NCBI GenBank assembly: GCA_030220185.1
Contig: JASPKZ010007427.1
Coordinates: forward strand, 186,001-250,000
Reading direction: 5' to 3'
DNA length: 64,000 nucleotides
Origin: Diploptera punctata
Lineage: Eukaryota > Arthropoda > Insecta > Blattodea > Blaberidae
Of the stretch, positions 1 to 9,853 are shown in pieces. Numbering within the stretch: position 1 is the first letter of the stretch; each line of letters begins with the position of its first letter. The notes beneath the pieces are model-generated. The model made no database searches and was not told where the DNA came from. It worked only from the letters and a program-made list of their open reading frames with translations. Both the position numbers and the translations under genes were made by a program.

Positions 1-1590
1 AATTAGTAGCTAATTAGAATAAAAAAAATGTTAGTTTATAATAAGTGAGTTCCAGTGCATATGTAAAGTGTGAAGCATGGAAAGTGCGAACGATATAGAG
101 GGATGATATAAAAAAAATGTGCATGACATTGCAATAATAAACTGAGTGATATATGGAAAACGTATTATGCTAAATTACCGAGCGTGTGAGAAATAAAAGT
201 GACGTAATCAAAACAGAAACAAACGTATAATAAAGTGAAAAAACGAGAAGATGTATGGGATATGATAAACTAACCATAGGGTTAAAATAAGAAAAACATT
301 TGTTGATTATAAAAAAAAATAAGTAAGGTGAACCACCGATCGCAAATTGAGTTTAAATGTACAAGTTTTTTTTGTTGTTCTAGTGGTAATATGCAGAAAA
401 TTGTAAGTAAACCAGGGTGATATATGTTCAATAATATAATCTATTTTGTGCTTGTAAAAAACATTTCCATATATGGTACTTGTAGGAAAAGTAATAATGT
501 AATACATTTTGGTTTGATATAATTGGCATATTTAATCACTTCTCTTCTAAGGGGAGCTGTTGTAAAAAAAAAAAGATATATATATAACTTTACGTTAGTA
601 CTTTTTTTTTGTTTTAACAAGAGGCATTGTGTGGCGAATATGGTACGGCCCTAATAGTGATTAAGGAATATAAGAAATGAATAAATAATGATGGAATAGA
701 ATATAGTTAAAAATAAATTAAGTTTCATGTTGGTAAATAGTTCTCACAAGAAGCGGTTGAAACCCTAAGTAAAAGAGGTCATAAACATGTAACTCCTCAA
801 ATTAGACCTGAAATGTTTAAGCTGGGTCTAGCTTCAAAACTCACGTTTGGGAGAATGAATGTCAAACTCCAAATTTACAATCGCGTTAAGCCCAAACTGG
901 CAAACACGGTCCCTAGCCGTGAGAATAAAATCAAAAGGTAGGGTGTGTGGTTTAAATAAAATAGTTACGCCCTTGGATGACATGTGATTAAATATTCTAA
1001 CCAATCAAAATGAGAGTTAGTGTATAGACCATATATGGGAATAATTGGTCCTGACTTCGATACGGAACTCATGAGGACAAAATTTAACACAGTTACACTT
1101 ATACTCGACACTTAGAAGGAAGAAGATCTTGAATTGTATAGTAAAAAAATATCTTGTAAACGACGATTATGGACTTAGGGAAAATCTCCCGAACTCATAA
1201 GTCATTTGCTAGTCCTCATTAGCGAAATATCGAAGGCCAGGGACGGAAAAGTTTTATTTTCACTGTGTAATGTTCATTTAAATTGGCAGAGATTAATTAA
1301 ATAAAATAATTCAAATAATTAGTGATTGTCTGTTCCCACGCAATTCTCCTTCCGAACCCGTTATAGATAGGAGTCTCAGCGCTCACCCTGAAACAGGAAC
1401 CGACTAGCTACCGAGGAAGGGCAAGTAACAATTCACAATTAAATCAAAGTGAAACCCTAGTGACATTTAACAGCCACTATAAAAAATACTGCCCCACCTT
1501 TCATGGGCCCGAGGCAAGCTGCTTTCTTTCAGATAACTTCTTTGAATATCAGGACCACATTCATAAATACAGCAAATTACAAAGCCCGAT
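1..1590. other. A+T-rich stretch without recognised gene
   Basis: No long open frame, RNA gene or repeat that I recognise. Short A and T runs are frequent. It may be host intergenic or intronic DNA or very old repeat material. Confidence 0.4.
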
Positions 1591-1790
1591 CCCGGACAAG
1601 TGTTACGCTGAGCGTGGTTTGCTTTTCTAAACCCACAAATGGTAGCAGTAGCGTAGTGTGGTTCACTTACTTACCTACAAATGGTAGTAGATGCGTGGTT
1701 TCGTAAACCCCCCGTACCAATGGTAGCGGTCAGCGTGGTTTTGGGTTTCGTAACCCCCACATAATAATGATAATAATAATAATAATAATA
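1590..1790. repeat. Imperfect ~40-bp tandem repeat plus (AAT)n
   Basis: About four degenerate units share an 'AATGGTAGC' core followed by 'GCGTGGTTT' and a C-rich stretch ('AACCCCC'). They end in an ATA/AAT microsatellite near 1763-1791. The unit length drifts, so this is an old minisatellite. The small open frames over it are not credible genes. Confidence 0.5.
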
Positions 1791-1899
1791 ATGAGATGCT
1801 ACACAATGTGTATATGCCATATGTGCCGGTTACACTGGCTCAGACGCAATCAGTCTCGTCTCGAATTCCACCCGAGTAGAGATCCGAAACCGAAGGTAT

Positions 1900-2090
1900 T
1901 ACTTTATTTTTCTTCTTCTTCTTTAGTTGTTGGAATTTCATCCTGTTTCTTTCCGAAATCACTCCTAGGAGGAAGACGAATTGGATGTACATCCACTATC
2001 TTTCCATCTTTGGCTGGTCTTCCTCTTGCTATTCTCCCGTCCATTAGCCTATCTTCTTTAGCTCTTTTATTTTATATATAAAATTCAGCT
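1900..2090 (-). repeat. Possible LINE-derived relic
   Basis: Read on the minus strand, this stretch has a readable frame with a basic 'GRIARGRPAKDGK' segment, ending in a TTC-rich run. The GRP motif recalls the C-terminal tails of the LINEs elsewhere in the window, but I cannot align it with confidence. Confidence 0.2.
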
Positions 2091-2251
2091 TGCGTTTGCT
2101 TGTGCTCGCAAAACTCGAAAAGTAGTCGATCGATTGACTAGAAATTTTATACATGCTTATTTATGTTTTAAAACCACTGGGTGTAGGAGTTCGCCAGGAA
2201 CGAAAATCTAAAAAGAGCTCTAGCGGTCGCAATTGTCGATGTTTCACAATG

Positions 2252-3123
2252 TAAAACCGGATATTTATCCCCATATAAAAAATAATAAGGGTTTTTGTTT
2301 TGTTCATAATTATATTTATTTATATGAAGAATGGACATCAGATTGATTTATAGAATTCATATTTTTTTATAAGTATATAAAAAAAATAACTAGTCAATAT
2401 AAACTGTTAATACAGTTAGATGTTTTTATAACTGATGCAGTATGTAAAATACTTCAAATATTCAAATTGATAATTTTTATAAAGAAATAAATGGGATTGG
2501 TGGAATTGGATAGAAGTTGACTTGAAAATACTCCTTCCTTTTCTGTTGGACCAATCAGAACCTAGAGGTTATTACATAATAACAAGATGGCTACAATACT
2601 TGAAGATGGTCGGTCATGTTCAGCGACTGCTCCTTAAAGAATAAGGAAATAATTGTTAATTTTATTGATGTTGGTTGAAAGAAATAGTGTTAAAAGTATG
2701 AAAGATTATATAGTGATATAATAGTCATCCATCTTGGTGAAAAAACAGTTTCTAAGTGAAAATAAAATATAATAATTACTGGATTGACCGTTAGCATTCG
2801 TCATCCATTAAATACATAAAATGGTAATCTTCTAGAAGTGAAAAATATCAACCGAAGCCGGAATCTTTTGGAACTTTTAAATTACAAGATTCATCTTGAC
2901 CAAAGTGAGAGTTTTAAATAAACTAACTTATCGTTCAACCGTTAATAAAGTGTTGTTATTTGTGTAAGAAACATTTCCTCATTCCCCTGAAGAGAGTTAT
3001 TTATGCCGTGGCAGATTTAAAGTGATTTAAGTTATATCACAAATCTTCAACTTCGGATATCTCACCGAGAAACCCAACTTTAAATGTCTCCACAACGAGG
3101 GGCATAAATTAAATACAACTTCA
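2252..3123 (+). repeat. 5' LTR
   Basis: It starts TAAAACCGG and ends ACTTCA, followed by AA and a TGGCGC primer-site start. Identity with the right LTR begins at 2252 and runs to 3127, so the last four bases (AATG) are ambiguous between LTR, internal sequence and target duplication. The 5' end is TA rather than the usual TG. A TATAAAAAATAA stretch lies about 20 bp in, and an AATAAA occurs within the LTR. Confidence 0.9.
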
Positions 3124-3125
3124 AA

Positions 3126-3143
3126 TGGCGCATCAACGAGGGC
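3126..3143 (+). promoter_or_regulatory. Putative primer binding site
   Basis: TGGCGCATCAACGAGGGC begins two bases after the 5' LTR. TGG complements the CCA end of a tRNA, and TGGCGC starts are common in gypsy-group elements. I could not identify the primer tRNA. Confidence 0.55.
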
Positions 3144-3282
3144 TCGAATGGGAATCGAACCAGGGACCTGTAAACCTGAATCGAACCAAGGACCACGAGA
3201 ATGAGGAAAGTAATAAAAATCTTCAAAAGTGAGTACAGTTAAAATTTATATGTGAAAAGTGAATTAGTGATAATAACAATTA

Positions 3283-5352
3283 ATGCTTTTAAGAAATAAG
3301 AAAATATTAAAATACCCAACAATGGCCAATAACGAAAATATAACTTGTAAAACTGTTAATATTGAAAACGAACAAATTAGTGAAGGCCAAGAAAATTTAA
3401 TTTTGTGTAACAATGAAAATAATCAAACTAATGATACACCTTCTTGGGTAGCATTATTAATAAATAACATTTCTGATATTAATAATAAACTGGAAAAGAA
3501 TAGTGCAGAATTAAAGGAAATTAGGAATGACAATTCAAATCTCAGTAATAATATTTCAAATCTCAGTAACAAATTAGAAAAGAATAGTGATGAATTAAAG
3601 GAAATTAGGAATGACAATTCAAATCTCAGTAACAAATTAGAAAAGAACAGTGATGAATTAAAAGAAATTAGGAATGACAATTCAATTCTCAGTAGTAAAT
3701 TAGAAGCTAATGTAACTAATCTTAGCAATAAATTAGAAAAGAACAGTGATGAATTAAAAGAAATTAGGAATGACAATTCGAATCTCAGCAATAAAATTGA
3801 TACAAATATTTCCAATCTTAGTAAAGAAATTAAAGAAAATAACTTAAAACTAGATCAAAAGTTAGAAAGCATTAGGTTAGAATGCAAACAAAACAATTCT
3901 AAACTGGAACAGAGAATAGTAAATGTAGCTAAAGACTGTGAAAATAAAATAGATATTTGTAAAAATGAGGTAGAAAAATGTAATGAAAAGATTGATGAAA
4001 CTCATAATCAAATAGAAATATCTTTGATTGAGGTAAGGCAAAGTTGCCAAGATAAAATCGAAGAATTAGGAACTAAAGTCGAAGATAGACTAAAAATTTC
4101 CGAAGAAAGTGTTATCTTAGGTAATGAAGAACTTCAATCAAAGATAACAAATGAAGTAATTATTATAAAAGAACAAGTTGAAGGATGGATAACTAAGATT
4201 GTTGAACTTGAAAACAAATATGTGTCAAAAACTAGTGAAAAGGAGATTGAGGTTATGTCAGGACATTCTAGTAATGTTAATAATGATCCTCCTTCTAGTA
4301 GTAGTAGTAGTAACAATGTATGTAAAATTCCTGCTAATCTTTTAGGGGAAATTAACTTACCTAATTTTGGTGATACTGTAGGCCAAAGCCCTACTGATTT
4401 CATTAGGGAAATTGAAGAATACTTCGAAATCAAAGGAATAGAAGACAAGTTCAGAATGTTCTTCATAAGAAAAAGTTTAAAAGACAATGCAGAGTCTTGG
4501 TTTAAGATAGCTTGCCATGATTCAATGACTTATCAAACATTTAAAAATGCTTTCTTAGGTTACTACTGGGGACCAGAAAGACAAAACAAACTAAGGTTAG
4601 ACCTAACTAGTGGAAAATTCTCCAACAATGGTAAACAAGGTTATCTTAATTATTTCTTGGAGAAGGCAAAAATGGCATCATTGTTACAGCCTCCAATAGA
4701 TGAGAGAACTTTAATTTCTATGTTATCGCATCACTTCCCAGATGAGATTAGATATCATTTGATAGTAGCCAGACCACAAAATGTATCTGAAATGTTAGAG
4801 TTGTTAGCTCTACTAGAGAATAAAAGAGAAGTAGATAAATGTAGTAAAAGAAATTTATTTGGGGAAGGGGCAGAGCCCTATAATAAGAAAGGTAATTTTG
4901 TAACTAAAAGAAATGATGAATATCATAATGAGAATAGAGAAAGAAGTTTCAAACAGGGCAACAATAATAATAGGTTTGTTCAAAATAGAAACAGCCCAAA
5001 TAAAAATAGGATGACTAATAATTATAGTAACAATAACCAGAATGGATGGTTCAAACGTAATGAAAATAGGAATGACAGACAAATTAATTATATGGATGTT
5101 AACAGAGTAGGAGAAAATAGAAATAGGTATTGGACTTCTCCCTGTAGAGGTAAAAGAAGAAGGAATGCCTATGGTAATGAAAATAAAGGGTATTTCCAAC
5201 GACAACAAAATTGTCAAATTAATGAAACTAGTGATAGGACAGAGCAAAATAGAATAGACTCTGTAACTATTCACAACCAAAGTCAAGATATACCTAGTAA
5301 TGAAAATGACCACGAAGTAAATCACAGGATACCTCATGCTTTAAACGCATAG
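3283..5352 (+). CDS. gag: Gag polyprotein of Ty3/gypsy-type element
   Basis: A 689-residue open frame. The second ATG (3322, codon 14) has the better context (ACAATGG) and is the likely start. Residues ~45-330 are a long charged coiled coil built from tandem ~21-residue repeats (KLEKNSDELKEIRNDNS and variants; DNA copies near 3486, 3571, 3634 and 3730). Residues ~350-530 match the retrotransposon Gag/capsid fold by pattern (LPNFGD..., ESWF, FLGYYWG, LSHHFP). The C-terminus, ~530-689, is Asn/Arg-rich and probably binds RNA. No CCHC zinc knuckle is present. Gag should form the particle that packages the element RNA. Its last codons overlap the frameshift heptamer at 5340-5346. The frame is intact. 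Confidence 0.9.
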   Translation: MLLRNKKILKYPTMANNENITCKTVNIENEQISEGQENLILCNNENNQTNDTPSWVALLINNISDINNKLEKNSAELKEIRNDNSNLSNNISNLSNKLEKNSDELKEIRNDNSNLSNKLEKNSDELKEIRNDNSILSSKLEANVTNLSNKLEKNSDELKEIRNDNSNLSNKIDTNISNLSKEIKENNLKLDQKLESIRLECKQNNSKLEQRIVNVAKDCENKIDICKNEVEKCNEKIDETHNQIEISLIEVRQSCQDKIEELGTKVEDRLKISEESVILGNEELQSKITNEVIIIKEQVEGWITKIVELENKYVSKTSEKEIEVMSGHSSNVNNDPPSSSSSSNNVCKIPANLLGEINLPNFGDTVGQSPTDFIREIEEYFEIKGIEDKFRMFFIRKSLKDNAESWFKIACHDSMTYQTFKNAFLGYYWGPERQNKLRLDLTSGKFSNNGKQGYLNYFLEKAKMASLLQPPIDERTLISMLSHHFPDEIRYHLIVARPQNVSEMLELLALLENKREVDKCSKRNLFGEGAEPYNKKGNFVTKRNDEYHNENRERSFKQGNNNNRFVQNRNSPNKNRMTNNYSNNNQNGWFKRNENRNDRQINYMDVNRVGENRNRYWTSPCRGKRRRNAYGNENKGYFQRQQNCQINETSDRTEQNRIDSVTIHNQSQDIPSNENDHEVNHRIPHALNA
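3486..3830 (+). repeat. 63-bp in-frame tandem repeats in gag
   Basis: Four near-identical 63-bp units encode 21-residue heptad-rich blocks, with shorter NNISNLS or ANVTNLS linkers. Unit length is a multiple of both 3 nt and 7 residues, so expansion keeps the reading frame and the coiled-coil register. Confidence 0.85.
5340..5346 (+). promoter_or_regulatory. -1 ribosomal frameshift heptamer TTTAAAC
   Basis: In the gag frame the bases read gcT TTA AAC gca tag, an exact X XXY YYZ slippery site one codon before the gag stop. The -1 frame is open from 5310 through the pol ATG (5391) onward, so slippage would join gag to pol. A stem-loop follows after 7 nt. Confidence 0.85.
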
Positions 5353-5353
5353 A

Positions 5354-5405
5354 AGGTACATTAAAGACTCCGCAATGTACCTCAATCGTTATGAACTTAG
5401 GGGTC
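5354..5405 (+). promoter_or_regulatory. Frameshift stem-loop and possible pseudoknot
   Basis: AGGTACATT (5354-5362) pairs perfectly with AATGTACCT (5374-5382), giving a 9-bp stem and 11-nt loop. Loop bases GACTCC (5366-5371) can pair with GGGGTC (5400-5405), six pairs including one G-U. That gives an H-type pseudoknot with a 3-nt loop 1 and a 17-nt loop 2. The 7-nt distance to the heptamer fits known -1 frameshift signals. Confidence 0.75.
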
Positions 5406-8309
5406 CAAAATAGATGCTTTGATAGGTTTCAAAATTTAGAAATTGTACCAGCAAATATGAGAGGAGATAGTAAGTTATGTACCTCAAGACAGCGAGATAA
5501 CATAATATTGAATAATCATTTGAATATTTATAAGAATCAGGATACTATGCCTGTTACTAATAAAGAATTAAATGTCATAGGACGACCACCCAAAATTAAA
5601 GTAAATATTTTTAACAATGATGTTACTTGCATAGCGGATAGTGGCTGCTCAAACACAACAATAGATCAGAAATTTTATAATTTCTTAGTCAACAAAGGGA
5701 ATAAGATAATGACTGTAAGAATATGTGGAGTGTATTGTACTCTTGCGATAGGCAAGAAGAAACTGCCAATTAAGCTACAGTGCCTTCTAGATTTACATAT
5801 CGGAGGATATTACTTCAGTGCAATATGTTTAATTTCTCCATACTTGTCTTGTGATATGTTAATAGGCTGCGACCTGTTGGAGCAATATAATGCCATAATA
5901 AATTTTGAGTGTAAGAATATTTCCTTGTATAATGAAGATAATGTGAGAGTCGTCATCCCATTTGATAATGAATATGAGGAGAATAAGAATCTAAGTAAGA
6001 AGGAGAGTGACATTGCTGAAGAACACATTTTTATAGAGAATATTGTTGTTCATGAGGAGAGTGAATTGGTGAATGGCCGTGGATGCCAAATGCAAGATAA
6101 TATTGCAGTTAATTGTACTTCCGACAAAAGTGTCGAGGGCGAAGAAAGCCTTAATAATGAAAATGGTTGTGCTGACGATTATGTCGCATGTAAATGTTGT
6201 GATTTAGAATGTGTCTCTTGCAATACTGAGTATGATGAAATTCCTCTATTATATTGTGTGAGTGACGAACTTGATAAAGACATCTGTGAAATGATAAAGG
6301 AAAAAGTTAAAGACACTCATGGCATAAACAATGAACAGAAAGGCATGTTGTATGACATCTTAATGAAAAATAAGAGTTCTTTTTCTTCGAAGCCAGGATT
6401 GTGCAACTGTTTTAAATATTCCTTTAAAGTGATGGAACATCCACCTATAAATATTAAAAGTAGACCCATCCCTATTGCCATCAGAGAGCAGGCAGATCAA
6501 ATGATAGATGACATGTTAATGCAAGGAATAATACAGAAATCTGATTCTCCTTACGCCAACCATATTTGCTGGGTGTTAAAACCTAATGGCAAAATTCGCC
6601 TGTGTTTAGACAGTCGTAGGACTAATTCTTTCACTGTCCGGGATAATTATAGGCCCGAGACAATTGAAGCATCTATAGCAAATATGAAAACTGGTAGATT
6701 TATTAGTTCTATTGATTTAACTTCTTCATTTTGGCAGATAGAACTAGACCCCAAAGTTCGGCCCTATACAGCATTTTTACATAATAAATTTAGAATTTAT
6801 GTTTATAAAAACAAAGTTATTGTTCATAGTGACCACATCTCACTAAGTTTTATAAGTAAATGTAGATTATCAAATAATAAACTGAGTAGGATGATCATGG
6901 AAATTATTTCCTATGATATTGAAATAAAACACATAGAAGGAGAACAGAATGTGTTTGCTGACCTCCTGTCTAGATTGAAAAGTGTTGGGAAAATACCTGA
7001 AACTGTACATACTCCTAAACACGAAGTAGTAATGTTTAATGTAAAACTGTATAGAGACAAAGGATTTTCATTGTTGATGAAAAACATTGTTGAGCATCAA
7101 AAATCTGATATAGAGTTACAACGATTGAAGTATAGTGCGAGAGATATGAATAATGATGACAAAAATGGAATTGATTGTAATAAGAAAATCGGTATAAAGG
7201 ATGACATTCTTTACAAATTACATGGGAGAAATGTGAAAAAATGGAAAGTTATAATTCCTAATAATATGGAAGTTCCACTATTTAGAACTTTTCATGTCGG
7301 CTTAAATCATGCAGGTTGTGAAAAATTAGCTCTCAACATAAGTGAATTTTTCTATGTTAAACATTTAGATAAAAAGTTGAGAAAGTTTACTTCTTCATGC
7401 ATAACTTGTCAAAAAGCCAAATGTATGAACGTAAAATATGATATAGTTCCACAAAACATATTAAGGAACAAAGTAAATAGCTTAGTAGTAATGGATACTC
7501 ATGGAGAAATGCCTACTACACAATTTGGTTACAAGCATATTCTTGTATTATCTGATGTATTCTCAAAATTTGTAAAAATATATCCATTAAGAAGTGTAAA
7601 TAGCAGAGCTTGCCTAGGTAAAATTGTGAGAGATTATTTACCTAATTATGGACCTATTGATGCACTACTTAGTGATAATGCTTCAGTGTTCTCAAGTCCT
7701 AAGTTTAAAGATAAACTTACTGCGATAGGAATTAAATTGTACCATTGTAGTAAATATCACCCAAAAAGTAATCCCTGTGAGAGAGTTAATAGGGAAATTA
7801 CTACAAGTTTAAGAATTTTGACCCATCATAAACATTCTGACTGGTTTAAACATATCAGCGTCATAGAGAATGTTATGAATCATTCAATTAATGTCAATAC
7901 TGGGGAAGCACCCATATTCCTAATGACAGGTAAACAACCTGACAGGTTAATTGCTAATTTACCATTACCTATCATTGATAAAAGTCAAATCCCGGAGACA
8001 TCCGAGGAAATATGTAAAAGAGTTATTGAAAGGTTAGAATGTCGTGCAGAAAAGCGTAACAATAAGGTTAAAAGACATAAAAGGAAGTGGAATCCCAAAG
8101 TTGGAGACAAAGTTCTCATAAGGGATATTTCATTATCCAATGCTTTAAAGAAACAATATAATAGGATGAACCTATTGTATAAAGGTCCCTATGAAATATT
8201 TAAAAATTTCAATGATACCACGTACGAGTTAATAGAAATAGACTCCAGAAAAGAAATTGGAAAATATTCCAAAGAACTTTTGAAACCATTTCAGACTCCT
8301 ATTAATTAG
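5391..8309 (+). CDS. pol: Pol polyprotein with internal RT/RNase H deletion
   Basis: A 972-residue open frame in the -1 frame relative to gag. The aspartic protease has DSG at residues 83-85 and LIGCDLL near 157. RT starts near 350 (SRPIPI) and keeps motif A (SSIDLTSSFWQIEL, Asp 442). After TAFLHNKF (~464) it jumps directly to the RNase H tail (SDH at 480-482, then YDIEIKHIEGEQNVFADLLSRL). RT motif B, the YxDD box and the first RNase H catalytic residues are therefore missing. The integrase is complete: HHCC finger H635-x4-H640-x29-C670-x2-C673, then D702, D762 and E797 (34 residues between the last two), and a GPYE-type C-terminal module near 930. Translation probably depends on frameshifting from gag; the ATG at 5391 may be incidental. 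The deletion is in frame, about 250 codons by comparison with family members from memory. Confidence 0.9.
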   Translation: MNLGVQNRCFDRFQNLEIVPANMRGDSKLCTSRQRDNIILNNHLNIYKNQDTMPVTNKELNVIGRPPKIKVNIFNNDVTCIADSGCSNTTIDQKFYNFLVNKGNKIMTVRICGVYCTLAIGKKKLPIKLQCLLDLHIGGYYFSAICLISPYLSCDMLIGCDLLEQYNAIINFECKNISLYNEDNVRVVIPFDNEYEENKNLSKKESDIAEEHIFIENIVVHEESELVNGRGCQMQDNIAVNCTSDKSVEGEESLNNENGCADDYVACKCCDLECVSCNTEYDEIPLLYCVSDELDKDICEMIKEKVKDTHGINNEQKGMLYDILMKNKSSFSSKPGLCNCFKYSFKVMEHPPINIKSRPIPIAIREQADQMIDDMLMQGIIQKSDSPYANHICWVLKPNGKIRLCLDSRRTNSFTVRDNYRPETIEASIANMKTGRFISSIDLTSSFWQIELDPKVRPYTAFLHNKFRIYVYKNKVIVHSDHISLSFISKCRLSNNKLSRMIMEIISYDIEIKHIEGEQNVFADLLSRLKSVGKIPETVHTPKHEVVMFNVKLYRDKGFSLLMKNIVEHQKSDIELQRLKYSARDMNNDDKNGIDCNKKIGIKDDILYKLHGRNVKKWKVIIPNNMEVPLFRTFHVGLNHAGCEKLALNISEFFYVKHLDKKLRKFTSSCITCQKAKCMNVKYDIVPQNILRNKVNSLVVMDTHGEMPTTQFGYKHILVLSDVFSKFVKIYPLRSVNSRACLGKIVRDYLPNYGPIDALLSDNASVFSSPKFKDKLTAIGIKLYHCSKYHPKSNPCERVNREITTSLRILTHHKHSDWFKHISVIENVMNHSINVNTGEAPIFLMTGKQPDRLIANLPLPIIDKSQIPETSEEICKRVIERLECRAEKRNNKVKRHKRKWNPKVGDKVLIRDISLSNALKKQYNRMNLLYKGPYEIFKNFNDTTYELIEIDSRKEIGKYSKELLKPFQTPIN

Positions 8310-8553
8310 TTGTAGCTGGTGACTTCAAATAGTTCAATGTGTATTTAAAATATTGTATGTAAATTTTGTAAAATTAATACTTCTATTTTTTTATGTACCA
8401 TGTATTTATTATAATTGTGATGTATTACATTGTATTGATTCTAATACAGATGAATCTTGTATAGAAAGAAACTTGATATTTGGGGAAAGTGATTTATTTT
8501 AATTTAGCCTCACACTTAGTTGTAGCTAAGATTAAAATAAATCAGGGGCAATT
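8310..8553 (+). other. Retrotransposon 3' untranslated region
   Basis: No env-like frame. The region ends with a strong inverted repeat (8491-8508 / 8525-8543) and an AAATCAGGGG purine-rich tract next to the right LTR, the likely polypurine primer region. Confidence 0.6.
8491..8543 (+). repeat. 18-bp hairpin beside polypurine tract
   Basis: GATTTATTTTAAT (8491-8503) is the exact reverse complement of 8531-8543. After one bulged G (8530), TTAGC (8504-8508) pairs with GCTAA (8525-8529). It lies immediately upstream of the putative polypurine tract. Confidence 0.75.
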
Positions 8554-9425
8554 TAAAACCGGATATTTATCCCCATATAAAAAATAATAAGGGTTTTTGT
8601 TTTGTTCATAATTATATTTATTTATATGAAGAATGGACATCAGATTGATTTATAGAATTCATATTTTTTTATAAGTATATAAAAAAAATAACTAGTCAAT
8701 ATAAACTGTTAATACAGTTAGATGTTTTTATAACTGATGCAGTATGTAAAATACTTCAAATATTCAAATTGATAATTTTTATAAAGAAATAAATGGGATT
8801 GGTGGAATTGGATAGAAGTTGACTTGAAAATACTCCTTCCTTTTCTGTTGGACCAATCAGAACCTAGAGGTTATTACATAATAACAAGATGGCTACAATA
8901 CTTGAAGATGGTCGGTCATGTTCAGCGACTGCTCCTTAAAGAATAAGGAAATAATTGTTTATTTTATTGATGTTGGTTGAAAGAAATAGTGTTAAAAGTA
9001 TGAAAGATTATATAGTGATATAATAGTCATCCATCTTGGTGAAAAAACAGTTTCTAAGTGAAAATAAAATATAATAATTACTGGATTGACCGTTAGCATT
9101 CGTCATCCATTAAATACATAAAATGGTAATCTTCTAGAAGTGAAAAATATCAACCGAAGCCGGAATCTTTTGGAACTTTTAAATTACAAGATTCATCTTG
9201 ACCAAAGTGAGAGTTTTAAATAAACTAACTTATCGTTCAACCGTTAATAAAGTGTTGTTATTTGTGTAAGAAACATTTCCTCATTCCCCTGAAGAGAGTT
9301 ATTTATGCCGTGGCAGATTTAAAGTGATTTAAGTTATATCACAAATCTTCAACTTCGGATATCTCACCGAGAAACCCAACTTTAAATGTCTCCACAACGA
9401 GGGGCATAAATTAAATACAACTTCA
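8554..9425 (+). repeat. 3' LTR
   Basis: 872 bp, the same length as the left LTR and identical apart from one base that I noticed. It is followed by AATG, matching the four bases before the 5' LTR. Confidence 0.92.
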
Positions 9426-9429
9426 AATG

Positions 9430-9853
9430 AAACTCAATATATGCTCTTAAAATAAATCTAGGTAGGTATTATAAAAATAATCAGCAGAATCCGGCCATTT
9501 TAAGTGGGGGTTTACCTGAAATCCGAAACTAAAAATTTACTACAGCAACCGGCATATTTGGTTCTTCGTAATGTATACCATACAGTTTAGTTAACTCTTA
9601 ATTTTGTTTTTACTTATTCAACTAAAAGTAAAACACATATTTTATTTATTTATTTATGCGTAGCAGCGCACGGTGACATAAAGGAAGGTAAGGACCTATG
9701 GTAATAAAGTCATGTTAACCATGTATAGTAGTGTCTCAACGCTAATTGCTTGAAATAATATCTGTGCTTGGTGTGTAAAGGTTGTTATGTGCAAAATGAC
9801 CTTACATGAGTAGAGTCAGGATTTTTATGTACTAAAAGGTAATATTGCAACAT
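9430..9853. other. A+T-rich stretch, nothing recognised
   Basis: Flank of the LTR element; no frame or repeat I recognise. Confidence 0.4.

Larger units (their letters stand above)
2252..9425 (+). mobile_element. Ty3/gypsy-type LTR retrotransposon, pol-deleted
   Basis: A 7.17-kb element is bounded by two 872-bp direct repeats (2252-3123 and 8554-9425) and carries gag and pol between them. A 4-bp duplication AATG flanks it at 2248-2251 and 9426-9429. The pol order protease, RT, RNase H remnant, integrase is that of Ty3/gypsy elements. No env-like frame follows pol. I saw one base difference between the LTRs (A near 2658 against T in the right copy), which implies a very recent insertion. The RT core is deleted, so its own pol could not have copied it. 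I infer mobilisation in trans by a related full-length element, or a deletion that arose during its last reverse transcription. Confidence 0.93.

Noticed and set aside
3423..5337. Minus-strand open frames of 130, 117 and 160 codons under gag
   Set aside because: Shadows of the gag frame; Leu/Ile-rich translations of its repeats with no domain.
8310..8553. env gene in the LTR element
   Set aside because: Only 244 bp lie between pol and the right LTR, with no frame.
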